A stretch of DNA of 64,000 bases from assembly GCA_011525385.1 (NCBI GenBank), contig WTGF01000125.1:1-64000 (forward strand), in the 5' to 3' direction. Source of the stretch: Chloroflexota bacterium (GTDB lineage Bacteria > Chloroflexota > Anaerolineae > Aggregatilineales > Phototrophicaceae). This document shows, piece after piece, positions 17,238-26,342 of the stretch (its first letter is position 1; each line of letters starts with the position of its first letter). The notes beneath the pieces were generated by a model. That model worked only from the letters and a program-made list of their open reading frames with translations, had not been told where the DNA came from and did no database searches. The position numbers and the translations under genes were made by a program.

Positions 17238-19772
17238 ATGTCCGACACGGTAACAATCAACATTGATGGAATAGAGTACGAGGTAGCGGCCGGGTCAAAT
17301 TTGGTTGATGCGGCCAAATGGCATGCTGGCAACGACATTCCGGTATTTTGCTATCATCCCAAGATGGATCCGGTCGGCATGTGCCGCATGTGCCTGGTGG
17401 AGTTGGGCACGCCGGCGCGTGATCGCGCTAGCGGTGAGGTGATGCTCAACGAAGACGGCAGTCCGCAGATCCGCTATTTTCCCAAACTTCAAACCGCATG
17501 TACCACCGTCGTCAGCGACGGGATGCACATCAAGACCAACACGCAGGAAGTGATTGACGCTCGAAACGATGTCCTGGAGTTTCTGCTGACGAGTCATCCC
17601 CTGGATTGTCCCATTTGTGACAAAGGCGGCGAATGTCCGCTGCAGAACTTGACCATGCGCCATGGTCCGCAGTCGTCGCGGATGTATTTTGAAGATAAGC
17701 AACTGCTCGCAAAGCACTATCCGCTTGGGGACCTGATATTCCTCGATCAGGAACGCTGCATTCAATGCGCGCGCTGTATCAGGTTCCAGGATGAAATCGT
17801 CGGGGACGACGTCCTGGCCTTTCACGAGCGCGGACGTCGATTGCAGATAATCACCAATTCAGATCCAGGCTTCGATACATACTTCAGCGGCAATACCACG
17901 GACATCTGCCCGGTGGGCGCCTTGACCACCGGGGACTTTCGCTTCGGCGCGCGCCCCTGGGAGTTGAACGAAGTCGCGAGCATTTCTCCCTGGGATTGCG
18001 CTGGGGAGAATATCAGTCTCAGTATGCGGCTGGACCGGGACTTTGACGGTAAAGCTGTGATCAAACGAGTGATGCCGCGCCAAAACGAGTGGGTTAACGA
18101 GATCTGGATCAGTGACAAGACTCGCTTCGGCCATCACTTCACGCGCAGCGAAGATCGCTTGCAAAAGCCACAGACCAGGTCCGGCTCCCAATTGCGAGAA
18201 TCTGATTGGAAAACAGTTTTGCCACAATTGGCCGCAATCTTGAAGAACGCGGACGGCGACATCGCCGCCATAGCCGGCAGCGGTATGTCCAATGAAGATC
18301 TTTGGGAATTGCGTCAGTTGATAGAGGGTCTGGGCGGAACGCGCTTGGGCGCCTGGCCGCCGACGCATGGCGCTGCCGACCAAGTGGCGCAGGTTGGCGT
18401 CGGCGTTGGCAGTAATCTTGGTCAGCTCGGGCGGGGCGACGCCATATTGGTGATCGCCAGCGATTTGGAAGAAGAAGTACCGATTTGGCGTTTGCGCATC
18501 AAACAGGCACAGGATCGAGGCGCTTATCTGGTCGTCGCCAACGCGCGTCGTACGCGCCTGGAAGACTTCGCCGTTCAGGGCGCGCGCAATGACAAAGTGG
18601 TTGCCGGGGATGCGATCCGTTACGCCGCCGGCGATGCTGTCGCGGTCATGCGCGACTTGAAAAAGAATCATGCGGATGTCGCTCAACGATTGGAAGAGGC
18701 TGACAATCTCATTATTGTGACGGGCGCAGAGGGCTTGACGCTCGCAGGCAGCCGGGTCTTGGCGGGTGCGGCTGCCAACTTTTTGATCGAGACAAAGCAT
18801 GTTGGAAAGCCGAACAATGGTTTGCTCTCAGTATTGCCCGGCGCCAACGGCATGGGTCTTCACTACCTGGGCTACTCGCCCGACGTGACGCAAGATATCA
18901 TCGCCAATCCACCCAAGGTATTGATTGTGGCGCAGGCCGACTTGCTCGATGACGACCCATCGGCGCGAGGCTGGCTGGAAAGTATCGAAACTGTCATTGC
19001 TGCCAATCAGTTTGACGACGGTATCTCGGAATTTGCGGAGCATCTGCTGCCGATACAGAGCTTTGCGGAGCGCGATGGCAGCTTTGTTAATGGAGAACGG
19101 CGAGTACAGCGATTCTATACAGCGCAAGGTCCCATGGGCGAATCCCTGCCGGCTTGGAAACTCTTTGGCAGTATCCGACAGGCTACGGGACTAGCGCGCC
19201 TGAAGCCATCGGCCGCCACTGTCATGCTGGAATTGAGCCAGAGCGTCGATGACTTCGACGGCATGACTTACAAAGCGCTGGCAAAGGTCGAGAGGCAGTT
19301 TCCCGATGTTGGCGGCCGCGACCTGTATTATGGCGGCACCGCCTATACCAATGAGGGTGGTTTGGGCATTCAAATCGCCAGCGCGGCCGACCGCAACGAG
19401 AAGCCGAAAGTGGCGAAACTGACTTTGCCCGCGAACATCGAAGTTGGCGAGAACGAAGTCATCGTCATGCCGATTACTTGTTTGTACAATCGACAGCGAA
19501 GTTTCCGTCCGACGCTATTGCTCGAGCCGCGGATTCTCTCTCCGTTCGTGATCATCAATTCTGCTGACGCGGAGGCTATGGGGATCGCTCACGGCGACGC
19601 GGTCGAGGTTTCCGCGGGCGGAGCGCGCGTCCGCGTTCTCGCGCAAGTTAGCGACGAGATTTCCCGGGGCGCGGTAGCCTTGCCCCGCCACATGACTGAC
19701 GGGGCCATTCCGATGATGTTGACGAGTGGGACCATCAGTAGAGTGGCCGAAGCCGTGGCTTCAGGCGATTGA
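17238..19772 (+). CDS. nuoG: NADH-quinone oxidoreductase subunit G
   Basis: 2Fe-2S and 4Fe-4S motifs CYHPKMDPVGMCRMC, CPICDKGGECPLQN, ERCIQCARCIRFQDEI. Confidence 0.95.
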   Translation: MSDTVTINIDGIEYEVAAGSNLVDAAKWHAGNDIPVFCYHPKMDPVGMCRMCLVELGTPARDRASGEVMLNEDGSPQIRYFPKLQTACTTVVSDGMHIKTNTQEVIDARNDVLEFLLTSHPLDCPICDKGGECPLQNLTMRHGPQSSRMYFEDKQLLAKHYPLGDLIFLDQERCIQCARCIRFQDEIVGDDVLAFHERGRRLQIITNSDPGFDTYFSGNTTDICPVGALTTGDFRFGARPWELNEVASISPWDCAGENISLSMRLDRDFDGKAVIKRVMPRQNEWVNEIWISDKTRFGHHFTRSEDRLQKPQTRSGSQLRESDWKTVLPQLAAILKNADGDIAAIAGSGMSNEDLWELRQLIEGLGGTRLGAWPPTHGAADQVAQVGVGVGSNLGQLGRGDAILVIASDLEEEVPIWRLRIKQAQDRGAYLVVANARRTRLEDFAVQGARNDKVVAGDAIRYAAGDAVAVMRDLKKNHADVAQRLEEADNLIIVTGAEGLTLAGSRVLAGAAANFLIETKHVGKPNNGLLSVLPGANGMGLHYLGYSPDVTQDIIANPPKVLIVAQADLLDDDPSARGWLESIETVIAANQFDDGISEFAEHLLPIQSFAERDGSFVNGERRVQRFYTAQGPMGESLPAWKLFGSIRQATGLARLKPSAATVMLELSQSVDDFDGMTYKALAKVERQFPDVGGRDLYYGGTAYTNEGGLGIQIASAADRNEKPKVAKLTLPANIEVGENEVIVMPITCLYNRQRSFRPTLLLEPRILSPFVIINSADAEAMGIAHGDAVEVSAGGARVRVLAQVSDEISRGAVALPRHMTDGAIPMMLTSGTISRVAEAVASGD

Positions 19773-19790
19773 GGCTAGGGGATAGCAATT

Positions 19791-21365
19791 ATGAGCCGTA
19801 ATCTGAAAATAGCCATTGGCTTTGGCTTTGTAGCGCTGGTCGGGCTGATCATCGTGGTAGCGCTGATCGTGGCGAATCTGAACCCGATAATGACCTGGAT
19901 CGGCTTTGACAGCGCGGGCAACCTCGATGGCCGTCAAGGCGCGTTGGGTCTGCTGCTCAATCCTGAAGCGCGCGTACAAAACCTGATTCAATGCGAAGAC
20001 GATGCTGGGTGCTCGGCGCTTTGGCCGATTATATTCTCCGCTGGATTCGCCTTCGTGATCGTCACGGGTTTCGCGTACACGACCTTGCTGGAGCGGCGTC
20101 TTCTGGCGTTCTTGCAGCATCGCGTGGGTCCCAATCGCGTCGGTCCCCTGGGCTTCATGCAACCGGCCGCGGACGGCGTCAAACTGGTTTTCAAAGAGGA
20201 TCTGCTGCCGGCCGGCGCCGACAAGTGGGTCTTCCGCTTGGCGCCGATGATCAAGGTGATTCCTATCCTCATGATTGCCGCTGTCATCCCGATGGGACCG
20301 GACCTGGTCTTGCCCTGGTTCGCGCCATCGCTTGGCGACGTCTGGTTCCAGGTACCGCAAGGCTTGGTCGATTCCAACGTCGGCATCTTGTGGGTGATCG
20401 CCATCACGAGCATCGCGACCTATGGCGTGGTGCTTGCTGGATGGTCCAGCGACAACAAATACGCCATGTTGGGCGCGCTGCGCGCGTCGGCGCAGATGAT
20501 CAGCTACGAGTTGAGCTTTGCGCTGGCGCTGGCGGTGCCAGTGATGATCGTCGGCAGCATGGCGATCGGCGACATCATTGACGCGCAGCGAAATGTCTGG
20601 GAGTGGTTCGTATTCCAAAATCCCTTGGCGGCGGCAGTGCTGATTCTGGCGCTCCTTGCCGAGACGAACCGCGCTCCCTTTGACTTGACGGAAGCGGAGC
20701 AGGAACTGACGCAGGGCTACATGACCGAATACAGCGGCATGAAGTTCGCGCTGTTTATGATGGCCGAATATCTGGGCATGATCGCCGTCAGCCTGGTTGC
20801 CGTCGCGGTTTTCTTCGGGGGATACCACTTGTGGCCGATGGATGGATTGCCGATCCTGGCCCCAGTGATTTTTATCGGGAAAGTAGTGCTTTGTCTTTGC
20901 GGCATGATCTGGATCCGCGCCACCCTGCCGCGCATCCGCTACGATCGGCTCATGCAATTTGGTTGGAAAGTCATGATCCCGCTGGGCCTGCTGGCAGTGG
21001 CCTGGACATCCGTAGCGGTGGTCATCGGCGAGGCCTTGGGCGGCACGGCTTATCCTTTCATTTCCGGCGTAGTTTTTGTAGTCGTTCTTGCGATCGGCGC
21101 CTTGGTATTGCGGCGGCTGGGCCGGGATCAAGCGAGCGAAGAAGCGATCCCGCTGGAAGACGATCCCATGTATACCGGTGAACGTCGCGGATTGGGCTGG
21201 GCTTTGGCGCACCTGGTTGGCATGCTGATCGCGATTCCGATCGTACACATCCGCTTCCAGGTCAAGGCCCTGGAAGGGATGGCGAGTTTCGGACGCAGTC
21301 CCGAAGAAGATCGCCATCTGGAAAGTGGGGACGCCGCGATCACGACAACCGGCGGCGGCGACTAG
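19791..21365 (+). CDS. nuoH: NADH-quinone oxidoreductase subunit H (extended)
   Basis: LLERRLLAFLQHRVGPNRVGP, AETNRAPFDLTEAEQELTQGYMTEYSGMKFALFMMAEY; 524 aa with N- and C-terminal extensions. Confidence 0.96.
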   Translation: MSRNLKIAIGFGFVALVGLIIVVALIVANLNPIMTWIGFDSAGNLDGRQGALGLLLNPEARVQNLIQCEDDAGCSALWPIIFSAGFAFVIVTGFAYTTLLERRLLAFLQHRVGPNRVGPLGFMQPAADGVKLVFKEDLLPAGADKWVFRLAPMIKVIPILMIAAVIPMGPDLVLPWFAPSLGDVWFQVPQGLVDSNVGILWVIAITSIATYGVVLAGWSSDNKYAMLGALRASAQMISYELSFALALAVPVMIVGSMAIGDIIDAQRNVWEWFVFQNPLAAAVLILALLAETNRAPFDLTEAEQELTQGYMTEYSGMKFALFMMAEYLGMIAVSLVAVAVFFGGYHLWPMDGLPILAPVIFIGKVVLCLCGMIWIRATLPRIRYDRLMQFGWKVMIPLGLLAVAWTSVAVVIGEALGGTAYPFISGVVFVVVLAIGALVLRRLGRDQASEEAIPLEDDPMYTGERRGLGWALAHLVGMLIAIPIVHIRFQVKALEGMASFGRSPEEDRHLESGDAAITTTGGGD

Positions 21366-21435
21366 TGCTGCCGCGCGGACAGCGGCGCTGTAAATCAAGT
21401 TTTCTCAAAGACGAATGAGTCGAGGGTAGCGCAAG

Positions 21436-21930
21436 ATGAACGTGATCAAAGGTTTCAGGACGACCTTCAAGCATCTGATGGACGACGCTGTGACTGTACA
21501 GTATCCGGAGCAGGTGCAAAAGTTTCATGAGCGCTACAAGGGCAGGCATCACCTGCGGCGTTATGAAAATGGCTTGGAAAAATGCATCGGCTGTTCGCTT
21601 TGCGCCGCGGCATGCCCGGCGGACGCCATCTGGGTCGAAGCAGCTGAAAACACCGATGACGAGCGCTATAGCCCGGGCGAACGTTATGCCAAAACCTATG
21701 AGATCAACATGCTGCGCTGCATCTTCTGCGGTTATTGCGAGGACGCCTGCCCGACAGAAGCGATCGAGCTTGGGCACGAACATCAGATGTCCTTTACCGA
21801 CCGTCGCGACGCCATTTATACCAAGGACATGTTGATCGACCCGCCGGGTGAAGGCGCCGGTGATACGCCTCAGCAAGTCGAGCCCGGGGCTTACACGCGC
21901 TCTATCCCTGATATGGAAGATCCATCGTAG
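21436..21930 (+). CDS. nuoI: NADH-quinone oxidoreductase subunit I
   Basis: Two 4Fe-4S motifs CIGCSLCAAACPADAI and CIFCGYCEDACPTEAI. Confidence 0.97.
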   Translation: MNVIKGFRTTFKHLMDDAVTVQYPEQVQKFHERYKGRHHLRRYENGLEKCIGCSLCAAACPADAIWVEAAENTDDERYSPGERYAKTYEINMLRCIFCGYCEDACPTEAIELGHEHQMSFTDRRDAIYTKDMLIDPPGEGAGDTPQQVEPGAYTRSIPDMEDPS

Positions 21931-22039
21931 GGCAATTCATTCCTTGATGTGAGTTTTCCCGTCATTTTATTTCGCTTTGAACAAGATTGGCGATTGTGTT
22001 AAAATGCACAAATCGATTTTGAGGTGGGATTAGAAGCGT

Positions 22040-23464
22040 ATGGAGTGGTTGTTCCTGGTCGTAAGCTTTGTCGCTGTCGTCGCGGCCGGATTGATGCTGA
22101 CGCGGCAAAACGCGGTACACAGCGCTCTGTTTTTGATCGTCAATTTCGGCTGCGTCGCTTTTCTCTATCTGATGCTTGACGCGCCGTTCCTGGCGATGGT
22201 ACAAGTGACGGTTTATACCGGCGCGATCATGGTGCTTTTCCTGTTTGTGATCATGCTGCTTGGCGCCGAGGCGACCACCGATACCAGCGGCCGCATGCGT
22301 TGGCTGGGCTTCGCGAGTACCGCGGTCGCAATTCTGATCCTGCTCATTTTTGGTTTTCCCATCGCTTCGGACATGCTGAACGACGACGCGGTTGAACAAC
22401 CGGACGCGAAAGCACGTTTGCGAATCATCAATGCCGTATCGTCTGGGGATGGAAGCGAGTCCGGCGTCATTGAACCCGGCGCGGACTATTCAGCGTCGTC
22501 CATGGATCGAACCTTGCTCGAAGGTGCTGTGCAGCTAAACGTCGCTCTCGATTCGCTCGACGATTCGCTATCGGATATCGCCTTCGAGCCTGTCGTTCAT
22601 TTTGGGGCGCGCGACGCGACCCCCGGTTATACCGAGTTGCCCGCCGGCTCGTTTGCCCTGCGCGCGTCACTGAGCGCCATGGTGGGCGACAGGGAATTTA
22701 CCACTGTGCCAATTCTTAGCCAAGACCTGCAGTTGGCGGCGGATGACGCCCTCACCCTCGTGGCCTTTGAAGGCTCGGATAATCTGATCAGCATGGCTCT
22801 TCTAGCAGACGATCTCAGCGCGCCATCTGTAGGCGCTATGCGCTTTACGATCATCAATGCGGTCGCTGATGCCCAGGTGTCGCTGGTTGATATCGGCCAA
22901 TACACAGCGATTACTTCACTCTGTGAGGACAATTCATGTGACGCCTTGATACCCCATCGCGTTGTTGCCGCCGATTTGCCATCAGGTGAAAGCGTCAGCG
23001 TTGAATTGGATCAAGGCAAGTACAATCTGGCCTTTGTCGACGGGGGGCAAAATGTCCTGCGTATCTTGGTCGACTACGAAGCCGAACGTGGAAGGGTGGA
23101 GACCCGCCTGCTGGTCCGCGACCCGGGTATTCCCGGCGGGCAGGCCAGTTACCGCGCGGTGATGTTTGATGCCTTGGGCAAACCGGCATTCGGCAGCCCG
23201 GAGTCTATTGGTCAGGTATTGTTTATCGATTATGTGCTGCCGGTTCAGTTGGTCGGGATCCTGCTGCTGGTCGCATTGATCGGGGTAATTGTTCTGGCGC
23301 GTCCCGATGCGCTGCGGCAAGCGGAACGCCGCCGTGTCAATCAGCGCAGGCGCGTCAGCCGACCGCTTGTCAGCGTCTTGTCGCAGCAGACGGGCTCCGA
23401 TGTCTTGAGCGGCGACTATCTCGCGAAGCTGCCCGGCGGGTCCGATGACCCGACTGATGATTAG
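22040..23464 (+). CDS. nuoJ: NADH-quinone oxidoreductase subunit J with large DUF4397-like insertion
   Basis: N-term TM1-4 (MLTRQNAVHSALFLIVNFGCVAFLYLMLDAPFLAMVQVTVYTGAIMVLFLFVIMLLG) and TM5 (LFIDYVLPVQLVGILLLVALIGVIVLARPD) flank ~250 extra residues. Confidence 0.93.
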   Translation: MEWLFLVVSFVAVVAAGLMLTRQNAVHSALFLIVNFGCVAFLYLMLDAPFLAMVQVTVYTGAIMVLFLFVIMLLGAEATTDTSGRMRWLGFASTAVAILILLIFGFPIASDMLNDDAVEQPDAKARLRIINAVSSGDGSESGVIEPGADYSASSMDRTLLEGAVQLNVALDSLDDSLSDIAFEPVVHFGARDATPGYTELPAGSFALRASLSAMVGDREFTTVPILSQDLQLAADDALTLVAFEGSDNLISMALLADDLSAPSVGAMRFTIINAVADAQVSLVDIGQYTAITSLCEDNSCDALIPHRVVAADLPSGESVSVELDQGKYNLAFVDGGQNVLRILVDYEAERGRVETRLLVRDPGIPGGQASYRAVMFDALGKPAFGSPESIGQVLFIDYVLPVQLVGILLLVALIGVIVLARPDALRQAERRRVNQRRRVSRPLVSVLSQQTGSDVLSGDYLAKLPGGSDDPTDD

Positions 23465-23480
23465 CCGCTGAGGAGAACGG

Positions 23481-23792
23481 ATGATGCACTCAATCGGCAC
23501 TGAGCCTTATATCATGTTGAGCCTGGTCCTCTTCCTCATGGGGGCTATGGGCGTATTGATGCGGCGCAATGCCATTCTTGTGTTTATGTCGGTCGAGCTC
23601 ATGTTGAACTCTGCGAACCTGGCGCTGGTGGCTTTTGCGCAACAATGGCAGCAAATCAATGGCCATGTCTTCGTATTCTTTGTCATGACCGTCGCCGCGG
23701 CGGAAGTAGCCGTCGGCTTGGCGCTTATCGTGAACATTTTCCGCGAGCGCCAGAGCATTAATATTGACGATTTGCAGCAAATGCAAGGCTAG
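23481..23792 (+). CDS. nuoK: NADH-quinone oxidoreductase subunit K
   Basis: [43 protein letters not shown]. Confidence 0.97.
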   Translation: MMHSIGTEPYIMLSLVLFLMGAMGVLMRRNAILVFMSVELMLNSANLALVAFAQQWQQINGHVFVFFVMTVAAAEVAVGLALIVNIFRERQSINIDDLQQMQG

Positions 23793-23822
23793 CGGATCGC
23801 CGTCGGAAGAGGCTCATAAAGT

Positions 23823-26327
23823 ATGGAAAATCTACCGCTTCTGGTTCCCTTGGTCATTCTGGCGCCGTCGCTCGGCGCGATCATCAATTTCTTCGTCGGC
23901 GCCAAGCTGGGGGAGAAGTGGTCCGGCTATATCGGCTGCTTCGCGTCGATTTTCGCTTTCATCATTTCCTTATTGCTCTTGACCTACGTCACCGGTACAG
24001 GCGGCAGCGCCGCGGTCGTAAATCCTCCGCTTGTCGATGGCTGGCTGCGCATTGAGTCTATCGGACTAGAGATTCCCTGGCAGTTGCGCGTCGATTCACT
24101 CAGCGTCACGATGATGCTGGTGGTGACAGGGGTCGGTTCCCTGATTCATCTTTATGCCCGCGGCTATATGCACGGCGACAAGCTTTACCCGCGCTTCTTC
24201 GCCTATCTCAATATGTTCCTGGCCTTCATGCTGACCTTGGTCACGGCGAATAACTTCCTGATGCTCTTCGTCGGCTGGGAGGGCGTCGGTTTGTGCTCAT
24301 TCTTGCTCATCGGTTTCTGGTGGGACAAGAAAATGCCGGAAGGTTGGAAGAACAGCAATGCCGCGCGCAAAGCCTTCATCGTCAACCGTATCGGCGACTT
24401 CGGGCTTTTGATGGCGATGTTCCTGATCTTCTGGACCTTCGGCACGCTGGACTTTTACAAGGCCGGCGAGTTGCCGAATACGGAAGCCAAGTACCTGGTG
24501 AAGTGGCGTGAAGACAATGGCCTGGCCGATCACAATGGCGATGATGCAAAGAACGCCGGTGGGGACAAAGAGCAGGCTGACGGGCACGGCGGTTCCTACG
24601 TCTGCGTGCCGGCCGATCCAGCTGCCCATGATGACAGCCATGGCGCCGAATCGAAGTACGGCGGCGCCAATCCGCTCGCAAGCGACATTCGCGCGATCTA
24701 TTGCGATAATCATCATTTTGATACCGATTACCTGGGCGTCTTCGGGCAAACGGGGGAACGCTTCGGGACGGGCGAGAACGTGGACTTCGGCGGCTTTCAG
24801 ATGGCCTTCGACGATGTCATTTTCCTGATCGCCCTGTTCATGCTGCTGGGCGTGGCCGGCAAATCGGCACAGATTCCGCTCTTTGTCTGGCTGCCGGACG
24901 CCATGGCTGGACCGACGCCTGTCAGCGCGCTGATTCACGCGGCGACAATGGTCACGGCAGGCGTCTACATGATGGTCCGCGCCAACGTCATCTTGTGGGA
25001 ACTCAACCACGGTGGTTATGTCATCGGCTTGATTATCACCCTGGTTGGATCGGGGACCGCGTTGATGGCGGGCTATATCGCGCTGGGCCAGTGGGACATC
25101 AAACGTGTTCTGGCTTATTCCACGATTTCGCAACTTGGCTTTATGGTCGCCGCGGTCGGCATCGGCGCATACGTCGCCGCCATGTTCCATCTGGTGACGC
25201 ATGCCGTGTTCAAAGCGCTGCTCTTCCTTGGCAGCGGCTCGGTTATACATGGCGTCGAACACGGCCACCATCATGCGCGCGAGCACGGCTACGGCCATGA
25301 CCATGACGACGATCATGATGATCACCAGGACCAAGACTTTGATGCGCAGGATATGCGCAACATGGGCGGCTTGCGCAAACGCATGCCGATCACCTATATC
25401 ACGTATTTGATCGGCACCCTGGCGCTGGCGGGTATCTTCCCCTTCGCCGGATTCTGGTCCAAGGACGAGATCCTGGCTGACGCCTGGTACGAGGGCTTCC
25501 AACTCAACGCCTTGAGCGGATTCATCGCTTTTGGCATTCTCTTGGTCGCGGCGGCCTTCACGGCCTTTTACATGTGGCGCCAAATCGTGCTGGTCTTCTT
25601 TGATGAGGCGCGCAGCGAGGCGGCTCGGCAGGCGCCGGAGAGCAACGGCGCGATGTTGTTGCCGCTGGTTGTTTTGGCGATCTTCACTTGCATAATCGGT
25701 TTGATCAACGTACCCAAGGCGACGCCGATTTTCTCCAGCATCTATGAAAGCTACGAATTCAAATATTTCCTTGAACACAGCCTGCTCAGCGTGTCGCGAG
25801 GGCACTCGCTCGACTTCAATCTGTTGATAGCCGGCATTGCGCTGGCGCTTGGGATCGCCTCAATCGTGGTGGCGCACAATGTCTACAAAGGCAAGGGATT
25901 GGCGCCAGAAAATCGCGATCAGTTGGAAAGGCATGCTTCGTCTCGCGCCGCCTTCCGCCTGGCGAATGCGCGCCTGTATTGGGACGAGATATACGGCAAC
26001 GTGATCGAGCAGCCCTTTAACCGACTGGCGAGTTTCCTTGCCGACCGTATTGATTGGGATTTCCTGCACAATTATTTCCACGACAGCATTATCAAACGCG
26101 GTTTCGACAGCATCGCAAAACTGTTGGGTCAGCCCTTCGACCTGGGCATCATTGACGGCACGGTGAACGGTGTAGCCTGGCTGGTACAGCGCCTGGCCAA
26201 TTGGATGCGCGGCATGCAAACGGGCTACGTTCGCCTGTATGCGGTAGTGATCTTCATCGGTGTTGTGGCTGTTATTCTGTTGATGCTTTTGCCTTTTATA
26301 CAGACCATGCTCCAAAGTGGCTCTTAA
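23823..26327 (+). CDS. nuoL: NADH-quinone oxidoreductase subunit L (with insertions)
   Basis: FLMLFVGWEGVGLCSFLLIGFW, GKSAQIPLFVWLPDAMAGPTPVSALIHAATMVTAGVYMM; 834 aa. Confidence 0.97.
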   Translation: MENLPLLVPLVILAPSLGAIINFFVGAKLGEKWSGYIGCFASIFAFIISLLLLTYVTGTGGSAAVVNPPLVDGWLRIESIGLEIPWQLRVDSLSVTMMLVVTGVGSLIHLYARGYMHGDKLYPRFFAYLNMFLAFMLTLVTANNFLMLFVGWEGVGLCSFLLIGFWWDKKMPEGWKNSNAARKAFIVNRIGDFGLLMAMFLIFWTFGTLDFYKAGELPNTEAKYLVKWREDNGLADHNGDDAKNAGGDKEQADGHGGSYVCVPADPAAHDDSHGAESKYGGANPLASDIRAIYCDNHHFDTDYLGVFGQTGERFGTGENVDFGGFQMAFDDVIFLIALFMLLGVAGKSAQIPLFVWLPDAMAGPTPVSALIHAATMVTAGVYMMVRANVILWELNHGGYVIGLIITLVGSGTALMAGYIALGQWDIKRVLAYSTISQLGFMVAAVGIGAYVAAMFHLVTHAVFKALLFLGSGSVIHGVEHGHHHAREHGYGHDHDDDHDDHQDQDFDAQDMRNMGGLRKRMPITYITYLIGTLALAGIFPFAGFWSKDEILADAWYEGFQLNALSGFIAFGILLVAAAFTAFYMWRQIVLVFFDEARSEAARQAPESNGAMLLPLVVLAIFTCIIGLINVPKATPIFSSIYESYEFKYFLEHSLLSVSRGHSLDFNLLIAGIALALGIASIVVAHNVYKGKGLAPENRDQLERHASSRAAFRLANARLYWDEIYGNVIEQPFNRLASFLADRIDWDFLHNYFHDSIIKRGFDSIAKLLGQPFDLGIIDGTVNGVAWLVQRLANWMRGMQTGYVRLYAVVIFIGVVAVILLMLLPFIQTMLQSGS

Positions 26328-26342
26328 GGAGAACGTCGTCCT

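Noticed and set aside
19761-21398. 545-aa minus-strand ORF antisense to nuoH
   Set aside because: Antisense shadow of nuoH; composition (R/Q/H/D rich) typical of reverse-frame artefacts.
24297-25805. 502-aa minus-strand ORF antisense to nuoL
   Set aside because: Antisense shadow frame; no domain signature.
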